Shown here piece by piece: positions 25,643-34,816 of a stretch of DNA of 64,000 nucleotides. The stretch lies in the NCBI GenBank assembly GCA_963667455.2, contig CAXXFR010000002.1, positions 62,001-126,000 of the forward strand, written 5' to 3'. Position numbers and translations under genes: made by a program. The DNA is from Bin55 sp963667455. GTDB lineage: Bacteria > Pseudomonadota > Gammaproteobacteria > Pseudomonadales > Azotimanducaceae. Within the stretch, counting starts at the first letter, position 1; every line of letters starts with the position of its first letter. The notes under the pieces are model-generated. The model was given only the letters and a program-made list of their open reading frames with translations, made no database searches and was not told the DNA's origin.

Positions 25643-27553
25643 TTAGGAATCTTCTGCGGGGGATGTAAACGGCGGGGTTTCTGATTCTTCGCTGGCTTCG
25701 CTAGCAGAGCTCTCGGGAACAGCTGCTTTGTCCGATGGCGGTACGGGAGCACGCGGCTTTCCACCAGCCATGATGTCTCCGACCTGATCAGGAGAGAGCG
25801 TCTCATACTCAATGAGCGCATTGGCCATGACGTGAAGCTTCTCGAGATTGTCTTCGAGCACTTGCTTGGCTCTCTGGTAGAGGTTGTCAACGATATCTCT
25901 CACTTCATCGTCGATCTTTCGGGCAGTGCTTTCGGACACTGTGGGATTCGGCATGCCTGCCGACATTCCCAAGAAGACTTCGCCTTCGTTCTCGTCGTAC
26001 TTCAACGGTCCGAGTGCCTGGGAGAATCCCCACTTGGTGACCATGTTTCGAGCGAGCTGAGTGGCTCGTTCCAGATCGTTGGAGGCACCGGTGGTGATAC
26101 CTTCGATTCCATTGATCAGCTCTTCAGCGATTCGACCGCCGTACAGTGTGCAAATCTGAGACTCCACGGCAATACGGCTCAGACTGTACTTGTCTTCTTC
26201 GGGCAGGAACATTGTGAGCCCAAGTGCACGGCCTCTTGGAACAACCGTAATCTTGTAGAGCATGTCGTGCTCAGGCATGCTGTATCCGACGATCGCATGT
26301 CCCGCTTCGTGATAGGCGGTTACGCGTTTTTCCTTCTCCGACATGACCATCGACTTGCGCTCAGCGCCCATCATGATCTTGTCTTTTGCCTTGTCGAACT
26401 CGTCCATTCCGACAAGCCGACGACCTGCGCGTGCGGCAAAAAGAGCCGCTTCGTTCACGATGTTCTCAAGATCCGCACCGGAGAAACCAGGAGTTCCCCG
26501 AGCAATCGTGAGCGACTCGACGTCTTCCGCAAGTGGTACGCGGCGCATGTGTACTTTGAGAATCTGCTCCCTTCCACGAATATCTGGGAGTGGAACCACG
26601 ATCTGGCGATCAAACCTTCCCGGTCTAGTCAAGGCTGGGTCGAGAACGTCGGGACGGTTGGTTGCAGCGATGACGATGACTCCGTCATTGGGCTCGAATC
26701 CACCCATTTCGACGAGGAGTTGATTGAGAGTCTGTTCGCGTTCGTCGTGACCATTGCCCAAACCGGCACCGCGATGCCGGCCGACCGCATCGATCTCATC
26801 GATGAAAACAATGCACGGAGCATGCTTCTTGGCCTGCTCGAACATGTCGCGAACCCGAGAAGCTCCGACGCCAACGAACATTTCGACGAAGTCGGATCCT
26901 GAGATCGAGAAGAACGGTACTTTCGCCTCGCCGGCAATGGCTTTTGCCAACAGAGTCTTTCCTGTACCCGGAGGACCAACCATCAATGTTCCGCGCGGAA
27001 TTCTTCCGCCGAGCTTCTGGTACTTGCCTGGATCCCGCAGGAACTCAACCAGTTCCTGCACGTCTTCTTTCGCTTCTTCGACGCCGGCGACATCGGCAAA
27101 AGTCGTCTTGACGTTTTCGTCCGTCAGCATCTTGGCTTTGCTCTTGCCGAATGCAAGCGGCCCGCCGCGGCCTCCAACTCCTTGTACTTGCCGCATCAAC
27201 AGCATGAAGACTGCCAGAATGATCAGAATGGGGAGCACAGCGAAAAACAGCTGCATCCAGAAACCGTTGCCGGTGTCTTCCGTACCGCGGACTTCAACGT
27301 CGTTTGCGAACAGATCATCGAGCAATTGCGGATCGGCTATGGGCGGTTGAATGACCTTGAACTGCTGTCCATCTCGTCTCAAAACGATGATGGCGTCGTG
27401 CTTGAAAGTTGCCTTGGCTACGTTGTCGCGAGCAACCTCCGCCTTGAACGCCGTGTAACTGATTTCTTCGGGTTCACCTCGGCCGACGAAGTTGTTGAAC
27501 AGAGTAAGCAGCACGAGTGCCACTATGATCCATAGCAACAGGTTTTTGGCCAT
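25643..27553 (-). CDS. ftsH: ATP-dependent zinc metalloprotease FtsH
   Basis: FtsH is a membrane AAA+ protease that removes damaged membrane proteins and short-lived regulators such as sigma-32 and LpxC. I start it at ATG 27553 because MAKNLLLWIIVALVLL matches the family N-terminus; the open frame adds three codons from a TTG. Two membrane segments flank a periplasmic domain. Then come Walker A GPPGTGKT (~193-200), the AAA+ second region of homology, and the zinc site HEAGH (~415). The C-terminal tail is Pro/Ser/Glu-rich. A sigma-32-like promoter lies upstream. Confidence 0.96.
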   Translation of the reverse strand: MAKNLLLWIIVALVLLTLFNNFVGRGEPEEISYTAFKAEVARDNVAKATFKHDAIIVLRRDGQQFKVIQPPIADPQLLDDLFANDVEVRGTEDTGNGFWMQLFFAVLPILIILAVFMLLMRQVQGVGGRGGPLAFGKSKAKMLTDENVKTTFADVAGVEEAKEDVQELVEFLRDPGKYQKLGGRIPRGTLMVGPPGTGKTLLAKAIAGEAKVPFFSISGSDFVEMFVGVGASRVRDMFEQAKKHAPCIVFIDEIDAVGRHRGAGLGNGHDEREQTLNQLLVEMGGFEPNDGVIVIAATNRPDVLDPALTRPGRFDRQIVVPLPDIRGREQILKVHMRRVPLAEDVESLTIARGTPGFSGADLENIVNEAALFAARAGRRLVGMDEFDKAKDKIMMGAERKSMVMSEKEKRVTAYHEAGHAIVGYSMPEHDMLYKITVVPRGRALGLTMFLPEEDKYSLSRIAVESQICTLYGGRIAEELINGIEGITTGASNDLERATQLARNMVTKWGFSQALGPLKYDENEGEVFLGMSAGMPNPTVSESTARKIDDEVRDIVDNLYQRAKQVLEDNLEKLHVMANALIEYETLSPDQVGDIMAGGKPRAPVPPSDKAAVPESSASEASEESETPPFTSPAEDS

Positions 27554-27886
27554 TGAGCTCAAGATATCAACCCTCGCACCGACGGGGAATCGGCGAGTTT
27601 ACAGTATACAAGCCTCATCTCGTCCAAAAATTTCTTCAATTTCCAGTCTCCCTAACCGTAAATATGTTGTCTGTCAAGGGTTTTTCAAGTCTGCTCGAGT
27701 AGAGATTTCCACCAACTTTGACATCTACGGTCTGGTTTAGGTTTCAATTCAAGCCCCGACTCGGTTTGCCAGATTGCCTCGACAGCGAGCGTTCCCTAGC
27801 GTTCGATGGCGTTTGATTAGATGCGGTTGTGCTCGATCAAGTCACGACCTGTATGTGGTCTGGCTAGTGCTGGCATTGATCGAAAC
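27554..27886. other. Gap between ftsH and greA where yhbY and rlmE usually lie
   Basis: No gene is visible in these 333 bases. It holds the ftsH promoter region (sigma-32-like site, separate entry) and a TATACT at 27602-27607 on the minus strand that might be a second -10. TTGACA also overlaps the heat-shock element. In relatives yhbY and rlmE occupy this place. Confidence 0.55.
27662..27689 (-). promoter_or_regulatory. Sigma-32-like heat-shock promoter of ftsH
   Basis: On the minus strand CTTGAAA (27689-27683) matches the sigma-32 -35 consensus fully. Thirteen bases later CAACATAT (27669-27662) fits six of eight positions of CCCCATnT. The ATG of ftsH is ~110 bases downstream. ftsH is a known heat-shock gene in enterics. 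Confidence 0.5.
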
Positions 27887-28357
27887 CTAGATGTGTTCGA
27901 CTTTTGAAACGCAGTACTCGCGTTCATTCTCGCCTTCACCGACTACAAAGACATCCTGCAGTTTCTTGCCGATCATCGCTCTGGCAAGCGGCGAAGTGTT
28001 GGAAATGGTCCCCGAACTGGGGTCCGACTCGCTTTCGCCGACGATTCGATAACGTGATTTCTTCGAAGAGTCCAGGTCTTCGATAGTGACAGTCGAGCCG
28101 AAGATCACGGTTCCGGTATTCGGAAACTTGGTGACATCGATGATCCGAATGTCAGTCAGTTGCGCTTCGATTTGGCGTATGCGTGCCTCCATGAGCCCCT
28201 GACGTTCTTTCGCGGCGTGGTAGTCCGCATTCTCGCTTAGATCACCGTCCTTGCGAGCTTCGCCGATCGCTTTGGAGACTTCGGGTCGAAGACCTCGTAG
28301 TTCGTACAGTTCTTCTCTCAGCTTGCGCTCGCCTTCCACGGTCATTGGCTTCGGCAC
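27887..28357 (-). CDS. greA: Transcription elongation factor GreA
   Basis: GreA enters the RNA polymerase secondary channel and triggers transcript cleavage in backtracked complexes. The 156 residues include the coiled-coil with its acidic tip (GDLSENADYHAAKERQ) and the C-terminal FKBP-like domain (SPLARAMIGKKLQD). Start GTG 28357 has GGTAGGG upstream; an ATG four codons later is possible. It is ten bases after carB. DksA, in this same window, uses the same polymerase channel. Confidence 0.96.
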   Translation of the reverse strand: MPKPMTVEGERKLREELYELRGLRPEVSKAIGEARKDGDLSENADYHAAKERQGLMEARIRQIEAQLTDIRIIDVTKFPNTGTVIFGSTVTIEDLDSSKKSRYRIVGESESDPSSGTISNTSPLARAMIGKKLQDVFVVGEGENEREYCVSKVEHI

Positions 28358-28367
28358 GATCCCTACC

Positions 28368-31300
28368 TCACTGCAACTCTTGCAAGCGTCTTACGGAACT
28401 CGAACGACCATAGCTAATCGCCTGACATATCGCCGCCCCACCGGCCAGCGTGGTCGTATAGGTCACGTTGTTTTGCAGTCCCAAGCGTCGAATCACAGCT
28501 GAGTCTGCTATGGACTGGCGACCTTCTGTGGAATTGATTATCAACTTGACGTCTCGATTCTTCAAGAGATCGCTGACGTCGGGGCGACCTTCAGTGACTT
28601 TGTTCACCACGCTCGCTTGAATGCCGTCGCCATTGAGAACGGCCGCCGTGCCTCGAGTCGCCACTACTTCAAAACCCAGTTGTACCAAATGCCGTACAAC
28701 TTCCGAGACATTGGGCCGATCCGATTCCTTGACACTAACGAAGGAAAGTCCTCCTGAAGGCAAGACAGTGCCTCCGGCCAACGTGGCCTTGGCAAACGCC
28801 TCAGCGAATGAGTCTCCAATTCCCATGACTTCACCAGTCGATTTCATCTCGGGGCCAAGAATGGGATCAACACCCGGAAACTTGGCGAACGGAAACACGG
28901 ATTCCTTGACAAAGACATGGCTGGGTACGACTTCTTCCAAATAGCCCTGTTCTTTCAGGGATTGACCCGACATGCAGCGGGCGGCAACCTTCGCGAGCGA
29001 GAAACCTATGCACTTCGATACAAACGGGACTGTACGGGACGCGCGGGGATTGACTTCCAATATGTATATGTTGCCATTTTGAACCGCCATCTGAATGTTC
29101 ATCAAGCCCACGACATTGAGCTCACGAGCCAGTGCTTTCGCCTGCCGGCGAATCTCGTCTTGGACGGAAGATCCCAAACTGTGGGGAGGCAAGGAACACG
29201 CGGAATCTCCTGAATGAATGCCCGCTTGCTCGATGTGTTCCATGATCGCACCAATGAGTACGTCGGTGCCGTCCGAAACCAAGTCGACATCCACTTCCAC
29301 CGCTTGATCCAGAAAGCGATCAAGTAGAACTGGTGCGGTGTTGGAGAGCGGGATCGCTGTCGCCAAATACTGAGACAGCTCGGACTCGTTGAATACGACC
29401 TCCATTGCCCTACCGCCCAGCACATACGACGGTCGAACGATCAAGGGAAACCCGATTTCCTTTGCGGCTTCCACACCGGCTTCGATGGTCATGACCGTTC
29501 GATTGGAGGGCTGCCGCAATCCGGCATTCTCGATCACGGACTGAAATCGTTCTCTGTCTTCAGCTCGATCGATGGCATCGGCACTTGTTCCAATGATCGG
29601 CACGCCTAGCTCGGTTAGCTTGTCGACTAGCTTGAGCGGAGTCTGTCCACCAAATTGAACGATGACTCCAGCGGGTTGTTCGACCTCGATGATCCCCAGC
29701 ACATCCTCCAAAGTGACGGGTTCGAAGTACAACCGGTCCGATGTGTCGTAGTCGGTCGACACTGTCTCGGGGTTGCAATTGACCATGATGGTCTCGAAGC
29801 CATCTTCACGCACGGCCAATGCCGCATGGACGCAACAGTAGTCGAACTCAATGCCTTGTCCGATGCGGTTGGGACCGCCGCCGAGCACCATGACTTTCTG
29901 ACGATCAGAAGGACTAGCCTCGCACGATTCCTCGTATGTCGAGTAGAGGTAGGCGGTAGTCGCCGCGAATTCCGCCGCGCATGTATCCACTCTCTTGTAG
30001 ACGGGCTTGATGTTCCACTCGTGTCTCTTGCTTCGAATTCCTGCCTCGCTGCACTTCAACAGTGTTGCTAGACGCAAGTCCGAGAATCCATCTCGTTTGA
30101 GTTCCAACATCTCCACCAAGGAGATGTCGTCAAGGGTTCTTCCTGATAGTGCTTGTTCAGACTGAACCAGTTCGTAGATTTGCGCGAGGAACCAGGGATC
30201 GATCCTGGTTGCCTCGTGCACCACCTCGAGCGAAACGTTGTTGCGAAATGCATCCGCCAGATAGAGAATCCGATCCGCTCCAGGTTGGCGGAGTTCAGCA
30301 AACAGATCACGAAGGTCGTCGGGCGTTTCGACCGAGGCCACCGGCTCCAATCCCGAAATTCCGGTCTCGAGGCTTCGCAGAGCTTTCTGAAACGACTCCT
30401 TGAAAGTGCGTCCGATGGACATTGCCTCGCCTACCGACTTCATTTGAGTGGTGAGTCGGTTCTCGGCTTGCTGAAACTTCTCGAAGGTGAATCGTGGAAT
30501 CTTGGTCACAACGTAGTCGAGTGTGGGCTCGAACGACGCGGGGGTTACACCTGTGATGTCGTTGGCCAGTTCGTCCAACGTGTAGCCCAATGCCAGCTTG
30601 GCTGCAACTTTGGCAATGGGAAATCCTGTTGCTTTGGATGCCAACGCTGAAGACCGCGAAACGCGGGGATTCATCTCCACAACGATCATCCTTCCGGTAG
30701 CAGGATCGATCGCGAACTGCACATTGGAACCGCCAGTCTCCACTCCGATTTCACGCAACACTGCTATGGAGGCATCGCGCATCAACTGAAACTCCTTGTC
30801 CGTCAGCGTCTGCGCGGGGGCAACTGTGATCGAGTCTCCGGTGTGAATGCCCATGGGATCGACGTTCTCGATGGAGCAGACGATGATGCAGTTGTCGTTC
30901 TTGTCGCGCACAACCTCCATCTCGTACTCTTTCCAGCCGAGAAGCGATTCGTCGATGAGCAGTTCGTTGGTCGGCGACAGTTGCAGTCCGCGGTTGCATA
31001 TTTCCACGAATTCCTCGCGGTTGTACGCAATGCCTCCGCCCGAGCCGCCAAGTGTGAAAGACGGTCGAATAATGCAGGGATAGCCGAGCTCTTCCTGAAC
31101 TTCGAAAGCGTCTTCGAGACTGTGCGCGATGCCCGATCGAGCAGTTTCCAGTCCGATGTTTCGCATCGACTTGTCAAACAGCTCGCGATCTTCAGCCTTG
31201 TCGATGGATTCCCGACTCGCTCCGATGAGTTCCACTCCGTGGGCTTCGAGCACTCCTTCACGGACCAAATCCAAAGCGCAATTGAGACCCGTCTGACCAC

Positions 31301-31571
31301 CCATGGTCGAGAGCAAGGCATCAGGACGGTCTCGTTCGATGATTCGAGCGACGGTTTGCCATTCCACTGGTTCGACATAGGTGGCGTGCGCCATCGAGGG
31401 ATCGGTCATGATCGTGGCGGGATTGGAATTGACTAGCACCACCCGAAGACCCTCTTCCATGAGGGCTTTGCACGCTTGAGCACCGGAGTAATCGAACTCG
31501 CATGCCTGTCCAATGACGATGGGACCGGCACCCAGAATTAATACCGATTCGATGTCGGATCGCTTAGGCAC
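28368..31571 (-). CDS. carB: Carbamoyl-phosphate synthase large subunit
   Basis: CarB makes carbamoyl phosphate for arginine and pyrimidine synthesis from bicarbonate, ATP and ammonia supplied by CarA. The 1067 residues show two homologous ATP-grasp halves (first with GAGPIVIGQACEFDYSG, second with GGGPNRIGQGIEFDYCC) and a C-terminal MGS-like allosteric domain. Start GTG 31571, eight bases after carA. Confidence 0.97.
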   Translation of the reverse strand: MPKRSDIESVLILGAGPIVIGQACEFDYSGAQACKALMEEGLRVVLVNSNPATIMTDPSMAHATYVEPVEWQTVARIIERDRPDALLSTMGGQTGLNCALDLVREGVLEAHGVELIGASRESIDKAEDRELFDKSMRNIGLETARSGIAHSLEDAFEVQEELGYPCIIRPSFTLGGSGGGIAYNREEFVEICNRGLQLSPTNELLIDESLLGWKEYEMEVVRDKNDNCIIVCSIENVDPMGIHTGDSITVAPAQTLTDKEFQLMRDASIAVLREIGVETGGSNVQFAIDPATGRMIVVEMNPRVSRSSALASKATGFPIAKVAAKLALGYTLDELANDITGVTPASFEPTLDYVVTKIPRFTFEKFQQAENRLTTQMKSVGEAMSIGRTFKESFQKALRSLETGISGLEPVASVETPDDLRDLFAELRQPGADRILYLADAFRNNVSLEVVHEATRIDPWFLAQIYELVQSEQALSGRTLDDISLVEMLELKRDGFSDLRLATLLKCSEAGIRSKRHEWNIKPVYKRVDTCAAEFAATTAYLYSTYEESCEASPSDRQKVMVLGGGPNRIGQGIEFDYCCVHAALAVREDGFETIMVNCNPETVSTDYDTSDRLYFEPVTLEDVLGIIEVEQPAGVIVQFGGQTPLKLVDKLTELGVPIIGTSADAIDRAEDRERFQSVIENAGLRQPSNRTVMTIEAGVEAAKEIGFPLIVRPSYVLGGRAMEVVFNESELSQYLATAIPLSNTAPVLLDRFLDQAVEVDVDLVSDGTDVLIGAIMEHIEQAGIHSGDSACSLPPHSLGSSVQDEIRRQAKALARELNVVGLMNIQMAVQNGNIYILEVNPRASRTVPFVSKCIGFSLAKVAARCMSGQSLKEQGYLEEVVPSHVFVKESVFPFAKFPGVDPILGPEMKSTGEVMGIGDSFAEAFAKATLAGGTVLPSGGLSFVSVKESDRPNVSEVVRHLVQLGFEVVATRGTAAVLNGDGIQASVVNKVTEGRPDVSDLLKNRDVKLIINSTEGRQSIADSAVIRRLGLQNNVTYTTTLAGGAAICQAISYGRSSSVRRLQELQ

Positions 31572-31579
31572 GAGGTAAT

Positions 31580-32710
31580 TCAGTCCCTAACGCCCATCAA
31601 TTCGATAAATCGATCGAACAAGTAGCGGCAGTCCTGGGGTCCAGGGCTTGCTTCGGGATGACCTTGAAATCCAAACGCAGGGGCGAGACGATGTGTCAGG
31701 CCCTGCAACGTACCGTCGAACAGAGATGAGTGAGTCATCTCCAGACTCGGAGGCAACGTTTCCTTGTCCACGCAAAATCCGTGGTTCTGGCTAGTAATGA
31801 CGACCTTGCCGCTCTTCAAGTCCTTGACCGGGTGGTTTGCTCCGTGATGCCCGTGTTTCATTTTCACAGTCTTCGCTCCGGCAGCTATTGCTAGCAACTG
31901 ACAGCCGAGACATATTCCAAAAGTGGGAATGCGTTGCTCCAGAAACTGAGAAATGGCATTGACCGCATAAGTGCACGGGTCAGGGTCGCCCGGTCCGTTG
32001 GAAAGAAAAATCCCGTCGGGATTGTGGGAGAGCGCTTGATCAGCGGTCGTGGTCGCTGGCACAACAATTACCTCACACCCACGATCAACCAGTAAACGCA
32101 GAATGTTGCGTTTGACTCCGAAGTCGAACGCCACGACTCGATACTTGGCAGCCGATTCGGTGCGATAGCCGGTCTTGATGTCCCATCCGCCTTCGTTCCA
32201 ACTGGTTTCAGATGGGCGGGTAACTACGTTCGCCAAGTCCATACCGAGAAGACCGGGGAAGTCTCGAGCCATTTGGTTCGCGTCTTGGGCACGAAATCCC
32301 ACACCCGCAACGATGGCTCCGGCCAGAGCTCCTTTCTCCCGAATGATGCTGGTGAGTTTGCGGGTATCTATCCCGGCAATGGCTACAACGTTCTCCCGAC
32401 GCAGGAATTCTCGTAGCGAAACCTGAGATCGAAAATTGCTCAGGACGGAGGGCGTGTCGCGAACCACCAAGCCTTCCGCCCACACCGAGTCAGACTCGCA
32501 GTCTTCATCGTTGGCACCAGTGTTGCCAATGTGAGGGTAGGTCAATGTCACGATTTGTCGAGCATACGAGGGATCCGTGAGAATCTCTTGATAGCCGGTC
32601 ATGGCGGTGTTGAAGACCACCTCTCCGGTAGCAGTGCCGTAGGCTCCGATCGACACCCCACGGAACACAGTCCCATCTTCAAGCACGAGCGTTGCTGGAA
32701 CGGGTTGCAT
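31580..32710 (-). CDS. carA: Carbamoyl-phosphate synthase small subunit
   Basis: CarA is the glutamine amidotransferase that feeds ammonia to CarB. The 376 residues have the N-terminal domain (LEDGTVFRGVSIG) and a class I amidotransferase domain with the nucleophile Cys in GICLGCQLLA and the His/Glu pair in GFQGHPEASPGP. Start ATG 32710. dapB lies 76 bases upstream on the same strand. Confidence 0.97.
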   Translation of the reverse strand: MQPVPATLVLEDGTVFRGVSIGAYGTATGEVVFNTAMTGYQEILTDPSYARQIVTLTYPHIGNTGANDEDCESDSVWAEGLVVRDTPSVLSNFRSQVSLREFLRRENVVAIAGIDTRKLTSIIREKGALAGAIVAGVGFRAQDANQMARDFPGLLGMDLANVVTRPSETSWNEGGWDIKTGYRTESAAKYRVVAFDFGVKRNILRLLVDRGCEVIVVPATTTADQALSHNPDGIFLSNGPGDPDPCTYAVNAISQFLEQRIPTFGICLGCQLLAIAAGAKTVKMKHGHHGANHPVKDLKSGKVVITSQNHGFCVDKETLPPSLEMTHSSLFDGTLQGLTHRLAPAFGFQGHPEASPGPQDCRYLFDRFIELMGVRD

Positions 32711-32786
32711 CAGGTCGTCAACCCGAGTAAAGCAAAAGAAACAACGGAACGGGCATGAACAGTGTGCATTTCACGCCCTATGGCCA

Positions 32787-33599
32787 TTACAGCCCGAGAA
32801 CCTCGTTCATGTCGTACATTCCGGACTGTCCAGAGCGGAGTTGATCTGCGACAAACACACTGGCTCGCATTGCTCCTGCCGCGAAATTCGAACGGCTTCC
32901 AGCTCGATGGGTGAGTTCGATGCGTTCTCCGCTTCCAGCGAAGACCACGGTGTGTTCACCGACGACATCTCCAGCTCTCGCCGAATGAAAACCAATGGTC
33001 CCACGTTGTCGTTCACCGGTTATCCCTTCTCGACCGTATACCGCGGACTTCTGGATAGTGGAGTCCTGTGCCGCGGCGACGATTTCTCCCATTCTCACAG
33101 CAGTCCCGGACGGTGCATCGACCTTGTGGCGATGGTGGATTTCGAAGATCTCAACGTCGACATCGGATCCAAGAGCCGCCGCTGCAACTTCCAGTAGCTT
33201 AAAGGATACATTGACGCCAACGCTCATGTTGGGAGACAACAAAATTGGAATGTCTTGAGAAGCGTTGCGAATGGTAGCGTGTTGGCGGTCGTCAAAACCT
33301 GTCGTACCTATCACAAGCCCGACTCGCCGCTTGGCACACTCGCCAACCAAATCTGCAGTACACGCAGCCGTACTGAAGTCGATAACCACCTCAGTGCCAT
33401 CCAATGCAGCATCGATGTTGTTGGTGATCTCAACACCAATGGCTTGACTTCCGGCCACTGCCCCACAGTCTGCGCCTAGATGATCGGATTGTGGAGATCC
33501 AATAGCCCCGTTCAGTGTGAGATCAGGGTGTTCAAGTACGGCAAGAGTCAACATGCGCCCCATTCGTCCAGCGGCGCCGCAGATTGCAACGGGAATCAT
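32787..33599 (-). CDS. dapB: 4-hydroxy-tetrahydrodipicolinate reductase
   Basis: DapB carries out the second step of the diaminopimelate/lysine pathway. The 270 residues show the nucleotide-binding GAAGRMGRML, the GTTGFD loop and the substrate-binding EIHHRHKVDAPSGTA with catalytic His and Lys. It is 12 bases downstream of dnaJ; dnaJ-dapB-carA is a standard gammaproteobacterial order. Confidence 0.97.
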   Translation of the reverse strand: MIPVAICGAAGRMGRMLTLAVLEHPDLTLNGAIGSPQSDHLGADCGAVAGSQAIGVEITNNIDAALDGTEVVIDFSTAACTADLVGECAKRRVGLVIGTTGFDDRQHATIRNASQDIPILLSPNMSVGVNVSFKLLEVAAAALGSDVDVEIFEIHHRHKVDAPSGTAVRMGEIVAAAQDSTIQKSAVYGREGITGERQRGTIGFHSARAGDVVGEHTVVFAGSGERIELTHRAGSRSNFAAGAMRASVFVADQLRSGQSGMYDMNEVLGL

Positions 33600-33611
33600 C
33601 AGCGTGGGCGA

Positions 33612-34769
33612 CTACTTCGACTTCAATCCTTCGATGAAATCACGAACGGAGGTAAAGAATGTCTTGCCCTGTGGCGTGTGCTTGTTGTCGGTGCCCTCAA
33701 ACGTTGACTCCAATTGCTCGAGCAATTCTTTCTGTTTGGAAGACAACCTAACGGGTGTTTCCACCAGCACTTTGCACATCAAGTCACCCTTGATTCGATC
33801 ACGAAGTGAGGGCACTCCTCGACCGCGCAACCGAAACAGCTTGCCGGTTTGCGTTTCAGCAGGAATTCGCAGTCTCACGCTACCTTCAAGAGTCGGAATC
33901 TCCACTTCCGATCCCAAGGCCGCTTGAGTGAAAGTAATTGGTACGGAGCAAAGCAAATTGTCGTTGTGCCGTTCGAATACGGGATGTGGACGAACATTGA
34001 ACTCGATATACAGATCACCCGATCCACCACCATGCACGCCGCTCTCACCTTCGCCCGGCACGCGTAACCGAGTTCCATTGTCCACCCCTGGGGGCACTCT
34101 GACGGATAGTGTCTTTTCCCGAGTCACACGACCTTGTCCAACACAAGTGGAGCATGGCTTTTCTACAGTTCGCCCTTCACCTCCACACCGCTGGCAGGTT
34201 TGCTGCATGAGAAACATGCTCTTTCGAATCGAAATGGTTCCCGTGCCGTCGCAATCGGGGCAACTGACCACCGAAGTCCCGGCGGCCGCTCCAGATCCCT
34301 CACACTCCCGGCAAGTTCTCAGAGCAGGAATGCGAACTTCGATCTTGTCGCCGCTAAGTACCTGTGCCAGGTCGACGGTCATTTCATATCGCAGATCTGA
34401 ACCTTGTCGACTCCGGGTACGAGCGCGCCTTCGTCGCCCACCCATACCCATGAACATATCGCCAAAGACACTGTCGAGATTGTTCAGAATGTCGTCGATT
34501 CCCGCCCCATTTGCAAAGTCGGAGAACCCTCCAAGGTTCATGCCATTGACACCCTCGTGCCCGTAGCGGTCGTAGGCGTCTCGTTTGTCCTGGTCCGACA
34601 ACACTCCAAACGCCTCGGTGGCTTCCTTGAAACGCTCTTCGGCATCCGGGACATCCGGATTTCGATCAGGGTGGTACTTCATCGCCAACCGACGATAGGC
34701 GCGCTTTACTTCGGAACTATCCGCACTGCGCGGAACTCCCAAGACTTCGTAGTAGTCGCGTTTTGACAT
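33612..34769 (-). CDS. dnaJ: Chaperone protein DnaJ
   Basis: DnaJ delivers substrates to DnaK and stimulates its ATPase. The 385 residues hold the J domain (YEVLGVPRSAD, HPD at YHPDRNPD), a Gly/Phe-rich linker, the cysteine-rich zinc domain (repeats such as CRECEGSG, CPDCDGTG, CQRCGGEG, CSTCVGQG) and the C-terminal substrate domain. It is 47 bases downstream of dnaK. Confidence 0.98.
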   Translation of the reverse strand: MSKRDYYEVLGVPRSADSSEVKRAYRRLAMKYHPDRNPDVPDAEERFKEATEAFGVLSDQDKRDAYDRYGHEGVNGMNLGGFSDFANGAGIDDILNNLDSVFGDMFMGMGGRRRRARTRSRQGSDLRYEMTVDLAQVLSGDKIEVRIPALRTCRECEGSGAAAGTSVVSCPDCDGTGTISIRKSMFLMQQTCQRCGGEGRTVEKPCSTCVGQGRVTREKTLSVRVPPGVDNGTRLRVPGEGESGVHGGGSGDLYIEFNVRPHPVFERHNDNLLCSVPITFTQAALGSEVEIPTLEGSVRLRIPAETQTGKLFRLRGRGVPSLRDRIKGDLMCKVLVETPVRLSSKQKELLEQLESTFEGTDNKHTPQGKTFFTSVRDFIEGLKSK

Positions 34770-34816
34770 ATCAGATCGGGTTGATGGAAGTACGCGGAGG
34801 GTTGGTCAGCGTAGTC

